DNA of 64,000 bases from Pelagibacteraceae bacterium AG-461-B04 (GTDB lineage: Bacteria > Pseudomonadota > Alphaproteobacteria > Pelagibacterales > AG-422-B15), in contig QCRN01000001.1 in assembly GCA_003211835.1 (NCBI GenBank), forward strand, positions 72,001 through 136,000, given 5' to 3'. The notes beneath the pieces are model-generated. The model searched no databases. It was not told the origin of the DNA and worked only from the letters and a program-made list of their open reading frames with translations. Shown here piece after piece: positions 9,572 to 17,396 of the stretch. Numbering within the stretch: the stretch's first letter is position 1; each line of letters begins with the position of its first letter. A program made the translations under genes and the position numbers.

Positions 9572-11005
9572 TTAATTGGCCAATACGTGTTTATGCTCTT
9601 TGGTTTTTCTATTTATTTTCTTCTTTATAATATTAGAAATCTTTTGAATAGATTCATTATATTCATCGTAAGGTAAAGAATCTGAAACGATTCCTCCACC
9701 ACATCCAATTGTTAAATAATTATCTTTTATTGTCATTGTTCTTATAGGAATATTGAAATCAGCATTTCCATTAAACGAAATATACCCTATAGCCCCACAA
9801 TATACTCCTCTTTTACTTTTTTCTAATTCTGAAATGATTTCCATCGCTCTTATCTTTGGTGCGCCTGTTATAGATCCTCCAGGTAATATCGATAGCAGCA
9901 AATCTATGATATTTAATTCCTTTTTGATGGAACTTTTTATGGTTGATACAAGGTGGTGAACATTTTTATAAGATTTTATCTTAGCTAGTTCCGTCACCTT
10001 TACCGAACTTCTCTTACTTACTCTTGATATATCGTTACGCAATACATCAACAATCATTAAATTTTCTGCAAGATTTTTTTTACTATTTTGTAAATAGCTT
10101 TTTAAATCTCTATCTTGTTGCTCGTTATTGCCTCTTTTTATCGTACCCTTAATTGGAGATGTTGTAATCTCATTATCTTGTAATTTAATTAATCTCTCTG
10201 GTGAATAAGAGCATACCGCAAGATCATCAAAATTTAAAAATGCTGAAAATGGAGTTGCAGTTTTGTCTCTATAATTCAAATAAATTTCAAGAGATGTTAA
10301 GTTTTTTTTATTATGTGAAAAAAATTTATGAGTATAATTTGTTTGAAAAATATCACCCTGATTGATGTATGAGATGATTTTCTTAATATTCATTATATAA
10401 TTTTGTTTAGTTATTTCAGGTTTCCAAGAATCTTTGTGTTCAATGCACCTTGTTGCTGAAATATAGGGTACTTTATAGATTGATAATAATTTATTTCTTC
10501 TATTTATGTGCAAAAATTTATTTTTATTTAGTTTTAGATGATCCAAATTAAGAGAAAATAAATATGATTTTTTTAGTTTCAAATCAAATGCAAAAACAAA
10601 ATCGTATAAACCAAAAATCGAATCAAATGCTAAATCATCTTTTTTTGATATCTGTTTTATTTTCTCTATATTTAAACAAGCATCATATGTAATATATCCT
10701 GCTAATCCACATTGAAAGTCTGGCAAATATTTTCTTTTACTATGTTTTGTTTTATTAATAAGATTATTTAGGAAACGTTTTTTAGGAATTTTTATTAATT
10801 TATCATTTTCGTATAACTTATCTTTTTTTAATTTGTAGATACATAATGGATCTACTGCTAAATAAGTATAACGGTTGTCTTTTGAAAACTCACTAGCACT
10901 ATCTAAGAGTATCTGATTAGTAAACGTTTCAAATTTTTTAATAACATCTGTTGGTTCCAAATATTTTAATTTTTGTACCCTAAGTTTATTATTTTTATTT
11001 TCCAT
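9572..11005 (-). CDS. pabB: aminodeoxychorismate synthase component I
   Basis: PabB converts chorismate to 4-amino-4-deoxychorismate, the first committed step to p-aminobenzoate. The chorismate-binding domain carries PIKGT, whose lysine marks PabB (anthranilate synthases have PIAGT), followed by GGSITGAPKIRAMEII and RGVYCGAIGYI. I place the start at the ATG at 11005 (477 residues). The frame stays open to 11095, but the extra 30 codons read through the tRNA-Leu gene and give the well-known artefact MAELVDAPDSKSGAFG. No strong Shine-Dalgarno precedes 11005. The gene begins 12 bases after the tRNA, so both may come from one transcript. The partner glutaminase PabA is not in the window. Confidence 0.92.
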   Translation of the reverse strand: MENKNNKLRVQKLKYLEPTDVIKKFETFTNQILLDSASEFSKDNRYTYLAVDPLCIYKLKKDKLYENDKLIKIPKKRFLNNLINKTKHSKRKYLPDFQCGLAGYITYDACLNIEKIKQISKKDDLAFDSIFGLYDFVFAFDLKLKKSYLFSLNLDHLKLNKNKFLHINRRNKLLSIYKVPYISATRCIEHKDSWKPEITKQNYIMNIKKIISYINQGDIFQTNYTHKFFSHNKKNLTSLEIYLNYRDKTATPFSAFLNFDDLAVCSYSPERLIKLQDNEITTSPIKGTIKRGNNEQQDRDLKSYLQNSKKNLAENLMIVDVLRNDISRVSKRSSVKVTELAKIKSYKNVHHLVSTIKSSIKKELNIIDLLLSILPGGSITGAPKIRAMEIISELEKSKRGVYCGAIGYISFNGNADFNIPIRTMTIKDNYLTIGCGGGIVSDSLPYDEYNESIQKISNIIKKKINRKTKEHKHVLAN

Positions 11006-11016
11006 ATTGCCATGCT

Positions 11017-11101
11017 TGGTAGGGATATCCGGAGTCGAACCGGAACGCCCGAAGGCACCAGATTTTGAGTCTGGCGCGTCTACCAATTCCGCCATATCCC
11101 C
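11017..11101 (-). tRNA. tRNA-Leu (anticodon CAA)
   Basis: An 85-nt class II tRNA with an encoded CCA at 11019-11017. The anticodon stem-loop CCAGA-CTCAAAA-TCTGG gives anticodon CAA, reading UUG. The T arm TCCGG-TTCGACT-CCGGA is perfect, and a short variable arm (GTGCCTTCGGGCGTT region) marks it as leucine. The acceptor stem starts GGGGATA and ends TATCCCT, so the first pair is G1-U72 rather than the usual G-C. A consensus -10 lies just upstream and pabB follows 12 bases downstream. Confidence 0.96.
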
Positions 11102-11121
11102 ATTCTATAAATTATCCTTTA

Positions 11122-11155
11122 AACCATTATTATAATGAATAAGAGCCTAAAGTTA
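11122..11155 (-). promoter_or_regulatory. putative promoter of tRNA-Leu/pabB
   Basis: On the minus strand a perfect TATAAT lies at 11134-11129, which would start transcription about 20 bases before the tRNA 5' end. No good -35 hexamer is seen at the right spacing. The same bases are palindromic, so a plus-strand use for the divergent yqaA-like gene is also possible. Confidence 0.35.
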
Positions 11156-11190
11156 TTATGTATGCTAATATATGTATATTACCATAAGTT

Positions 11191-11790
11191 ATGTTAAACA
11201 CTATTTATCAAAAATTTAAGCTATATTTCGTCTCTAAAACTTTGCAGTTTTCTAATAGTCCTTATGCGTATCCTTTTCTATTTGTAATTTGCTTAATAGA
11301 AGCAATCATATTTCCATTACCTCAGGAAATTATTATGATCCCGATGATGGCAGTCAATAAAGCCAAGGTTTATATGATTGCATTCGTTTGCCTTACTGGC
11401 TCCTTAGCGGGTGCCGTTATTGCTTATTTCATCGGACTGTTTCTGTTTGAAAGCCTTGGCATGCTTATACTTGAAACGTTACATATGAATAACACTTTCT
11501 ATGATTTTGTAAGCGATATTGAACAATATGGGTTTTTATATGTGTTTATTGGGGGCTTTACTCCTTTACCTTTTAAAGTTGTAACTTTATCGAGCGGTTT
11601 CCTAAATATTAATTTTTTAATATTTATTCTTGCTTGTATCTTATCAAGATCAATAAGGTTTTTTTTAATTGGTTTTTTAATTAAAACGTACGGTGAGCAG
11701 GTAATGCGTGAATTCGAGAAAAGATTAACTCTTTATTCAATTTTTTTTATAATAATAATATTATTAATTTTGTTTTATATAAGCGCTTGA
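11191..11790 (+). CDS. YqaA/DedA-family membrane protein
   Basis: A 199-residue inner-membrane protein of the SNARE-associated/VTT family, closest in feel to the short YqaA branch. Hydrophobic helices include AYPFLFVICLIEAIIFPLP (about 26-45), a Gly/Ala-rich helix near 68-95 and two more in the C-terminal third. The re-entrant motif region contains FIGGFTPLPFKVVTLSSGF, the VTT-domain signature with its conserved Pro-Leu-Pro. Relatives have been linked to lipid scrambling and undecaprenyl-phosphate or polyamine transport; none can be assigned here. It leads a three-gene run with the dsbB-like gene and coq7. Confidence 0.82.
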   Translation: MLNTIYQKFKLYFVSKTLQFSNSPYAYPFLFVICLIEAIIFPLPQEIIMIPMMAVNKAKVYMIAFVCLTGSLAGAVIAYFIGLFLFESLGMLILETLHMNNTFYDFVSDIEQYGFLYVFIGGFTPLPFKVVTLSSGFLNINFLIFILACILSRSIRFFLIGFLIKTYGEQVMREFEKRLTLYSIFFIIIILLILFYISA

Positions 11791-11797
11791 TTAAATA

Positions 11798-12268
11798 ATG
11801 AACTCTATAAATCTTAACCTATATGTCTCATTAATTACATTGATTATAGTTTTTATTCTCGAATATATTTTCAAATTAATTCCATGTGATATGTGCTTAG
11901 TCGAAAGATACCCTTACTACGCCCTTATATTATTAAGCATTATCGCAATGTATTTAGTAAAAATAGAGAAAACAGGATCAAAAAAAATAATAGATTATTT
12001 ATCAATCTTAACAATTTTATTTGGTTTCATTTACACTCTAAGGCACGTTGGCGTTGAAAGAGGCATTCTTAAACTAAGTACAGAATGCTCAGGTGCGCTG
12101 GTTAATACGTCAGATAAAGTGGCATTGCTTGAGGAACTTAATCAAGCTGCATTAGTAAGATGTGATGAAGCAACTTATTTATTTAACTTTTTATCAATTG
12201 CAGAATCTAACTTGATTTTGATGACTTTTCTCTTATTTATAAATATATATTTTTTGGTAAAAAAGTAA
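11798..12268 (+). CDS. DsbB-like disulfide bond formation protein
   Basis: A 156-residue four-helix membrane protein. IPCDMCLVERYPYY near residues 28-41 holds the CxxC of the first periplasmic loop typical of DsbB. A second cysteine pair, TEC followed about 30 residues later by VRC, sits in the predicted second loop, as required for passing electrons from DsbA to quinone. The stop overlaps the coq7 start by one base (TAATG). Co-translation with a ubiquinone biosynthesis gene makes sense, because ubiquinone is the electron acceptor of DsbB. Confidence 0.85.
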   Translation: MNSINLNLYVSLITLIIVFILEYIFKLIPCDMCLVERYPYYALILLSIIAMYLVKIEKTGSKKIIDYLSILTILFGFIYTLRHVGVERGILKLSTECSGALVNTSDKVALLEELNQAALVRCDEATYLFNFLSIAESNLILMTFLLFINIYFLVKK

Positions 12269-12795
12269 TGAATGCAAAAAGAAAAATTTTAGAGAAAATT
12301 GTTAGAGTTGATCAAGCTGGTGAGGTAGGTGCCCAACAAATTTATGAAGGCCAAAAATTAGTATTCAAGACTTTAAAAAATAAAAAAGACTACGATCAAA
12401 TTTCACGAATGGCAAATGAAGAAAAAGAGCATCTCGACTACTTTAATGAACTTGCAAAAAAAGAGTCTATAAAACCTACTAAATTATCAAACTTATTTGG
12501 TGTTGGTGCTTTCGCAATGGGCATTGGTACTGCCCTCTTGGGTCGAAAAGCTGCATATGTTTGTACAGAGGCGGTAGAAGAAGTTATTGAAGCCCATTAT
12601 CAAAAACAAATAGATGAACTAGACGGTATTCACGATGATGTAAGAGAAAAAATAATTAAATTCCAAGAAGATGAAGTAGACCATAAAAATACTGCCATTA
12701 ATGAGGGGTCTCAACAAACATTAGGCTATAGCATTTTGAGAAAAACAATTAACGAGACTACGAAGCTTGCAATCTTTATGGCAGAGAGATACTAG
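12268..12795 (+). CDS. coq7: demethoxyubiquinone hydroxylase
   Basis: Coq7 is a membrane-associated di-iron monooxygenase that makes the penultimate intermediate of ubiquinone synthesis, so this organism respires with ubiquinone and oxygen. The 175-residue protein shows the full set of ligands: Glu19 in DQAGEVGA, ExxH at Glu52-His55, a Glu in EAVEEVIEAH (102-110) and ExxH at Glu136-His139. RVDQAGEVGAQQIYEGQ near the N-terminus is a family signature. Its stop directly abuts that of the convergent HNH gene, leaving no room for a terminator. Confidence 0.95.
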   Translation: MNAKRKILEKIVRVDQAGEVGAQQIYEGQKLVFKTLKNKKDYDQISRMANEEKEHLDYFNELAKKESIKPTKLSNLFGVGAFAMGIGTALLGRKAAYVCTEAVEEVIEAHYQKQIDELDGIHDDVREKIIKFQEDEVDHKNTAINEGSQQTLGYSILRKTINETTKLAIFMAERY

Positions 12796-13353
12796 TTATT
12801 TTTCTAGTTGTATATCCCAGTATAGAAAGTCCATCCAACTCTCATGAAGAAAATTTGGTGGGAATGATCTTCCACATTTGTCTAAATCAGCCATTGTTGG
12901 TATCTTTGGATAATTTTTAGGCTTCATACCCGAGTGTTTGAGAAGTTTGCCTCCTTTTTTTACATTACACATTGAACATGCAGTTACAATATTTTCCCAT
13001 GTTGTTTCTCCCCCGTGCGCTCTAGGTAATAAATGGTCGAATGTTAAATCTTTTTTCGAACCACAGTATTGGCAACTAAACTTATCTCTCAAAAAGACAT
13101 TGAATCTTGAAAAAATAGGATTTCGAGTTGGCTTGATATAAGTCTTTAAACTTATGACGCTTGGCAAATACATCTGGAAGCTTGGACTGCTAATTTCACG
13201 AGTATAATTAGAAACAATATTTACTCTTCCTAAAATTACTGCTTTCACACTATCTTGCCAACACCACAGGGAGAGGGGGTAATGACTTAATGGACGAAAG
13301 TCAGAATTCAATACGAGAGCAGGACATTTTTCTAATGGCACGTGAATAGTCAT
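12796..13353 (-). CDS. HNH endonuclease family protein
   Basis: A 185-residue protein with an HNH/McrA-type nuclease domain: zinc cysteines in CQYCG, the core DHLLPRAHGGE, then the Asn of ENIVTACSMCNVKKGG with the second CxxC. The N-terminal part (VLNSDFRPLSHYPLSLW) and the tail FPPNFLHESWMDFLYW are those of a chromosomal HNH family widespread in alphaproteobacteria, not of restriction systems. I choose the ATG at 13353 because family members begin close to VPLEKCPALVLN; a longer frame to 13389 adds 12 residues unlike the family. The biological role is not known to me. Confidence 0.85.
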   Translation of the reverse strand: MTIHVPLEKCPALVLNSDFRPLSHYPLSLWCWQDSVKAVILGRVNIVSNYTREISSPSFQMYLPSVISLKTYIKPTRNPIFSRFNVFLRDKFSCQYCGSKKDLTFDHLLPRAHGGETTWENIVTACSMCNVKKGGKLLKHSGMKPKNYPKIPTMADLDKCGRSFPPNFLHESWMDFLYWDIQLEK

Positions 13354-13407
13354 ACAAATATAATATATGCATATGCGCTTAAAATTCAAAAAAAATTTTG
13401 TTTGAAA

Positions 13408-14061
13408 TTAATTTGAAAATTTTTCAGTTATGAAGTCTATAGCAATTGAAAGTCCGTCTTGGGCAATTGAATGTGGAGTATTTGCTGAAATGTGGGCTTT
13501 TACATCTAAACCAATCCCCTTTAATTTTTTTTCAGCTTCAATTGTATCTTGGTAAGGCACCATTGGGTCGGCGTCACCATGTATGAGATAAATGGGAGGC
13601 TTAGACTTTAACTCTTTATCCAACAATTCTGGTGCAATTAATCTACCTGAAAATCCTACAATTGCCCTTATTGGCTTTGGCCTCCTTAGACCAACATGAA
13701 GGCTCATCATAGTTCCCTGACTAAATCCAACAAGGGCTAAATCTTGATCAGTTAAATTGTAATGCTCAAGTTGCTCATCAATAAAGTTATTAAGAGTATC
13801 AGCAGCGGTTAAAACACCTTTCCAAATTGTAGCAGGATCTCCCGATTGAAAATCAAACCACTGATAAGCCATAGGATTCATGCCGCATTTCTCTGGTGCA
13901 TTAGGAGATAAAAAAACTGCATCTGGAAGCGTTGGTTGAAAATAATTGGCTAAGCTAATTAAATCATTTCCATCTGCACCATATCCATGACAAAAAATTA
14001 CAATTTTTTTTGGGTTCTGTGAGTTAACTGCTTCAATAACGGGGCCATTAAGAATTGACAC
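13408..14061 (-). CDS. carboxylesterase/phospholipase, alpha/beta hydrolase
   Basis: A 217-residue alpha/beta hydrolase of the phospholipase/carboxylesterase (YpfH-like) family. The oxyanion region is FCHGYGADGNDLI near residue 25. The nucleophile elbow is GFSQGTM, the acid is in IHGDADPMVPY, and the histidine is in TPHSI near the C-terminus. It probably hydrolyses small esters or lysophospholipids in the cytoplasm. Its start overlaps the stop of ecm by one base, so it is co-transcribed with that gene, though no link to the ethylmalonyl-CoA pathway is known. Confidence 0.88.
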   Translation of the reverse strand: MSILNGPVIEAVNSQNPKKIVIFCHGYGADGNDLISLANYFQPTLPDAVFLSPNAPEKCGMNPMAYQWFDFQSGDPATIWKGVLTAADTLNNFIDEQLEHYNLTDQDLALVGFSQGTMMSLHVGLRRPKPIRAIVGFSGRLIAPELLDKELKSKPPIYLIHGDADPMVPYQDTIEAEKKLKGIGLDVKAHISANTPHSIAQDGLSIAIDFITEKFSN

Positions 14062-16016
14062 TAGGAAACTCTTTTCTCAACAATTCCAACAATATCACTC
14101 ATAATATCTTTAAGCTGATAGTTTTTTGGCGTGTATACTGCCTCTACTCCATTGTTGATTAATAGTTTTTCATCTTCAGTCGGAATGATACCTCCAACGA
14201 TTACTGGTATATCGTCTATTTTGTTTTTTTTCATTTCATTCATAATTTCTCCAACAAGTTGTACATGTGACCCAGAAAGAATAGAGAGACCGATAATATG
14301 AACATCTTCTTCAACTGATGACTTTACTATTTGTTCGGGTGTCAGCCTGATTCCCTCGTATAAAACATCCATACCACAATCACTGGCGCTAACAGCTATT
14401 TGTTCAGCGCCACTTGAGTGACCATCGAGACCTGGCTTGCCGACAAGGAACTTAATACGTCTGCCTATTTTATCTGATATATTTTCAACTCTTTTTCTAA
14501 TTGCACTATAGTCGTCATTGTTAGTTGGCTGAATATTGCTTATGCCTGTTGGTGCTTTAAATTCTCCAAAAACATCTCTTAATACAGCTGACCATTCACC
14601 TGTTGTAACTCCAGCTTTTGCAGCAGCTATAGATGGTTCCATCAAATTGCTTCCATTATTTGCTGCATCAATCAAATCTTTTAATGCTTTATCTACGACC
14701 CTCTGGTCTCTATTCTTTCTCCATTGTTGAATAGCATTCACTTGTTCACTTTCAATTTTGGGATCTATTGTCTCTATTCCTCCATCAGAAGAAGTAAGAG
14801 GTGACTCTTCAGTTTCTATAAAGTCATTCACGCCAACAACAATTTGTTCTTTACTGTTTATTTTTCTTAATCGTTCTTTTTGTGAGTTAACAAGTTCTTG
14901 TTTCAAATAACCACTTTCAACTGCCTTAACAGCGCCTCCTATAGATAATATATGATTAAATTCCTCATACGCTGCTTCTTCAAGTGCTTTGACTTTTTCA
15001 TCTATAACTTTTGAGCCATTAAATATATCTTCAAAATGAAGTAAATCAGTTTCAAAAGCAACAATTTGCTGGAGCCTTAGGGACCACTGCTGATCCCACG
15101 GTCTTGGTAAACCCATTGCTTCATTCCATGCAGGTAATTGCACAGCCCTGGCTCTTGCATCTTTTGACAAAACAACACCGAGCATTTCAATCAAAATTCT
15201 ATATACATTATTTTCTGGTTGTTGCTCTGTTAACCCAAGACTATTTACTTGCATGCCATATCTAAATCTTCTATTTTTTGCGTCTTTCACTTTATATCGT
15301 TCTTTCGTAATTCGATCCCATAAAGAAACAAACGCTCTCATCTTACACATTTCAGTGATAAACTTTATTCCAGAATTAACAAAAAAACTTATTCTACCAA
15401 CAACGTTCTCAAATTCTTCCTCTGTTAATGTTTTTGAAGACTGCACTTTATCAAGATATGCCACTGCAATTGAGAGTCCAAAAGCAAGTTCCTGTTCAGG
15501 TGTTGCTCCAACTTCAACTAGGTGATAGGGGCAAACATTTATTGGATTCCAATTAGGCATTTCTTTGAATGTAAAAGTAATGACATCTGAAATAATTCTT
15601 AAGCTAGGATCTGGAGGTAAAATGTAAGTTCCTCTAGATAAATATTCTTTTAGGACATCATTTTGAGTTGTACCTCTAAGACTGCTTCGGTCGATACCTT
15701 GTTCATCAGCTACTGCGATATACAAACTGAGCAGCCACGCTGCAGTTGCATTGATGGTCATTGAAGTATTCATTTTATCTAAAGGAATTTGATTGAACAA
15801 AGACCTCATATCTCCAATGTGAGAAATTGGAACTCCTACCTTGCCTACTTCACCTTTTGATAATATATGATCGCTATCGTAGCCAGTTTGAGTTGGCAGA
15901 TCAAAAGCCACTGATATACCGGTTTGACCCTTTGAAAGGTTCTTAAGATACAGTTCATTTGACTTTTTGGCAGACGAATGTCCTGCATAAGTTCGTATAA
16001 GCCAAGGTTTATCCAT
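14061..16016 (-). CDS. ecm: ethylmalonyl-CoA mutase (B12-dependent)
   Basis: A 651-residue adenosylcobalamin-dependent acyl-CoA mutase. The N-terminal part is the catalytic TIM barrel (WLIRTYAGHSSAKKSNELY, GISVAFDLPTQTGYDSDH). The C-terminal B12 domain has the base-on motif DGHSSG at 531-536, with His533 as the cobalt ligand. The layout and N-terminus match MeaA/Ecm rather than methylmalonyl-CoA mutase, which is longer. The divergent ccr-mcd genes confirm the role: (2R)-ethylmalonyl-CoA to (2S)-methylsuccinyl-CoA. A methylmalonyl-CoA mutase reading is possible but less likely. The cofactor would come from PduO, encoded nearby. Confidence 0.92.
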   Translation of the reverse strand: MDKPWLIRTYAGHSSAKKSNELYLKNLSKGQTGISVAFDLPTQTGYDSDHILSKGEVGKVGVPISHIGDMRSLFNQIPLDKMNTSMTINATAAWLLSLYIAVADEQGIDRSSLRGTTQNDVLKEYLSRGTYILPPDPSLRIISDVITFTFKEMPNWNPINVCPYHLVEVGATPEQELAFGLSIAVAYLDKVQSSKTLTEEEFENVVGRISFFVNSGIKFITEMCKMRAFVSLWDRITKERYKVKDAKNRRFRYGMQVNSLGLTEQQPENNVYRILIEMLGVVLSKDARARAVQLPAWNEAMGLPRPWDQQWSLRLQQIVAFETDLLHFEDIFNGSKVIDEKVKALEEAAYEEFNHILSIGGAVKAVESGYLKQELVNSQKERLRKINSKEQIVVGVNDFIETEESPLTSSDGGIETIDPKIESEQVNAIQQWRKNRDQRVVDKALKDLIDAANNGSNLMEPSIAAAKAGVTTGEWSAVLRDVFGEFKAPTGISNIQPTNNDDYSAIRKRVENISDKIGRRIKFLVGKPGLDGHSSGAEQIAVSASDCGMDVLYEGIRLTPEQIVKSSVEEDVHIIGLSILSGSHVQLVGEIMNEMKKNKIDDIPVIVGGIIPTEDEKLLINNGVEAVYTPKNYQLKDIMSDIVGIVEKRVS

Positions 16017-16138
16017 TGTTTTTTAACGTTTTTTTTGTGAATAATTAAATCGTTTTCACTAAAATGTATATACTAATCTATTTTAAATGGCTATAAACCT
16101 AGAAAAAAGAAACAACAGATTTATATAAACTACACTAC

Positions 16139-16143
16139 AGGAG
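16139..16143 (+). promoter_or_regulatory. strong Shine-Dalgarno of ccr
   Basis: AGGAG lies seven bases before the ccr ATG. The 134-base gap between ecm and ccr must hold both divergent promoters, but I see no hexamer pair good enough to name. Confidence 0.7.
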
Positions 16144-16150
16144 CTAATTT

Positions 16151-17386
16151 ATGACGACTGAAGAAAAAGATATTTATGCAATTGGTGAAATCCCACCTCT
16201 TGGATATATCCCAAAAAAAATGCACGCTTGGGTTATTAGAAGAGACCGTCACGGCAATCCAATGAAGTCATTTCAAGAAGAAGAATTTGATATACCTGAA
16301 GTTGGCTCCAACGATGTATTAATTTTTGTTATGGCTGCTGGTGTTAATTATAATGGAGTTTGGGCTGGTCTTGGTAAACCTGTGTCTACTTTAGATATGA
16401 CGAAAAAAGATTATCACATTGCAGGTTCAGATTGTTCTGGAATAGTTTGGAAAGTTGGCTCTGGAGTTAAAAAGTGGAAAGTTGGTGATGAAGTAATCAT
16501 CCATGGAATGCAGTGGGATCACGAAGATGCTGAAGTTAATGGTGGTGAACCAATGGTTTCAAAAACAAATAAGGTGTTTGGTTACGAAACTGCTGACGGA
16601 ACTTTTGCACAATTTACATCTGTTCAAGCTCATCAAGTCTTACGTAAACCACCAAATCTCTCTTGGGAAGAAAGTGGTTGTTATATGTTAACGCTTGCGA
16701 CAGCTTACAGAATGCTTTTTGGTCATGCGCCCAATGAATTAAAACCTGGCGATTTTGTTTTAATATGGGGAGCGTCAGGTGGTCTTGGAAGTATGGCGGT
16801 CCAACTTGCAAAGATTGTTGGAGCCAAGCCTATTGGTATTATCTCAGACAACTCAAAAATAGATTATGTAAAAAGTCTTGGAGCTGTGGGAGTGCTAAAC
16901 AGAAAAGACTTCAACTGTTGGGGTGAACACCCAGATATTGATGATGCTGAAACATATGGAAACTATATGAAAGAAGTTAGAAAATTTGGTAAAGCATTAT
17001 GGGAATTCACAGGAAAGGGAAACAATGTGGATATGGTCTTTGAACATCCAGGAGAAACAACAGTTCCTGTATCTTGCTTTGTTGTAAAGCCTGGTGGAAT
17101 GGTTGTTATTTGCGCTGGTACAACAGGCTATAATCTAACTTTAGATGCAAGATATCTATGGATGCAAAGTAAAAGGCTTCAGGGCTCACACTTTGGAAAT
17201 TCAAAGCAAGCTAATGCAGCAAACGAGCTTGTTATTGATGGTACTTTAGATCCTTGTATGTCTGAATTATTCGCATGGAAAAACATTCCTGATGCACATG
17301 AAAAAATGCTCAACAACGAACATAAAGGTGGCAACATGTCTGTTCTTGTCGGTGCGGCAAAAGAAGGTCAAAAGTCTCTCAACTGA
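16151..17386 (+). CDS. ccrA: crotonyl-CoA carboxylase/reductase
   Basis: The key enzyme of the ethylmalonyl-CoA pathway, converting crotonyl-CoA, CO2 and NADPH to ethylmalonyl-CoA. The 411-residue protein is a medium-chain dehydrogenase/reductase with the NADPH loop GASGGLG at 207-213. Residues matching the CO2-binding pocket known from other Ccr enzymes are present: Asn68 in VNYN, FGYE at 143-146 and His347 in SHFGN. These favour a true carboxylase over a plain enoyl reductase. It has the best ribosome-binding site in the area and heads the run ccr-mcd-HIG1-pduO-etfB-etfA. Confidence 0.96.
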   Translation: MTTEEKDIYAIGEIPPLGYIPKKMHAWVIRRDRHGNPMKSFQEEEFDIPEVGSNDVLIFVMAAGVNYNGVWAGLGKPVSTLDMTKKDYHIAGSDCSGIVWKVGSGVKKWKVGDEVIIHGMQWDHEDAEVNGGEPMVSKTNKVFGYETADGTFAQFTSVQAHQVLRKPPNLSWEESGCYMLTLATAYRMLFGHAPNELKPGDFVLIWGASGGLGSMAVQLAKIVGAKPIGIISDNSKIDYVKSLGAVGVLNRKDFNCWGEHPDIDDAETYGNYMKEVRKFGKALWEFTGKGNNVDMVFEHPGETTVPVSCFVVKPGGMVVICAGTTGYNLTLDARYLWMQSKRLQGSHFGNSKQANAANELVIDGTLDPCMSELFAWKNIPDAHEKMLNNEHKGGNMSVLVGAAKEGQKSLN

Positions 17387-17396
17387 TTACAACACT

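Noticed and set aside
11006..11095. N-terminal extension of PabB reading MAELVDAPDSKSGAFG
   Set aside because: These codons are the tRNA-Leu gene read as protein, a well-known artefact. The real start is placed at 11005.
12796..13353. Defence or restriction system around the HNH nuclease
   Set aside because: The protein belongs to a chromosomal HNH family common in alphaproteobacteria, and no methyltransferase or other defence gene is near.
16017..16150. B12 riboswitch between ecm and ccr
   Set aside because: The 134-base gap is too short and lacks the conserved B12-box sequence.
17292..17396. Upstream start for mcd inside ccr
   Set aside because: The 35 extra residues are ccr sequence in another frame; the ATG at 17397 follows the ccr stop.
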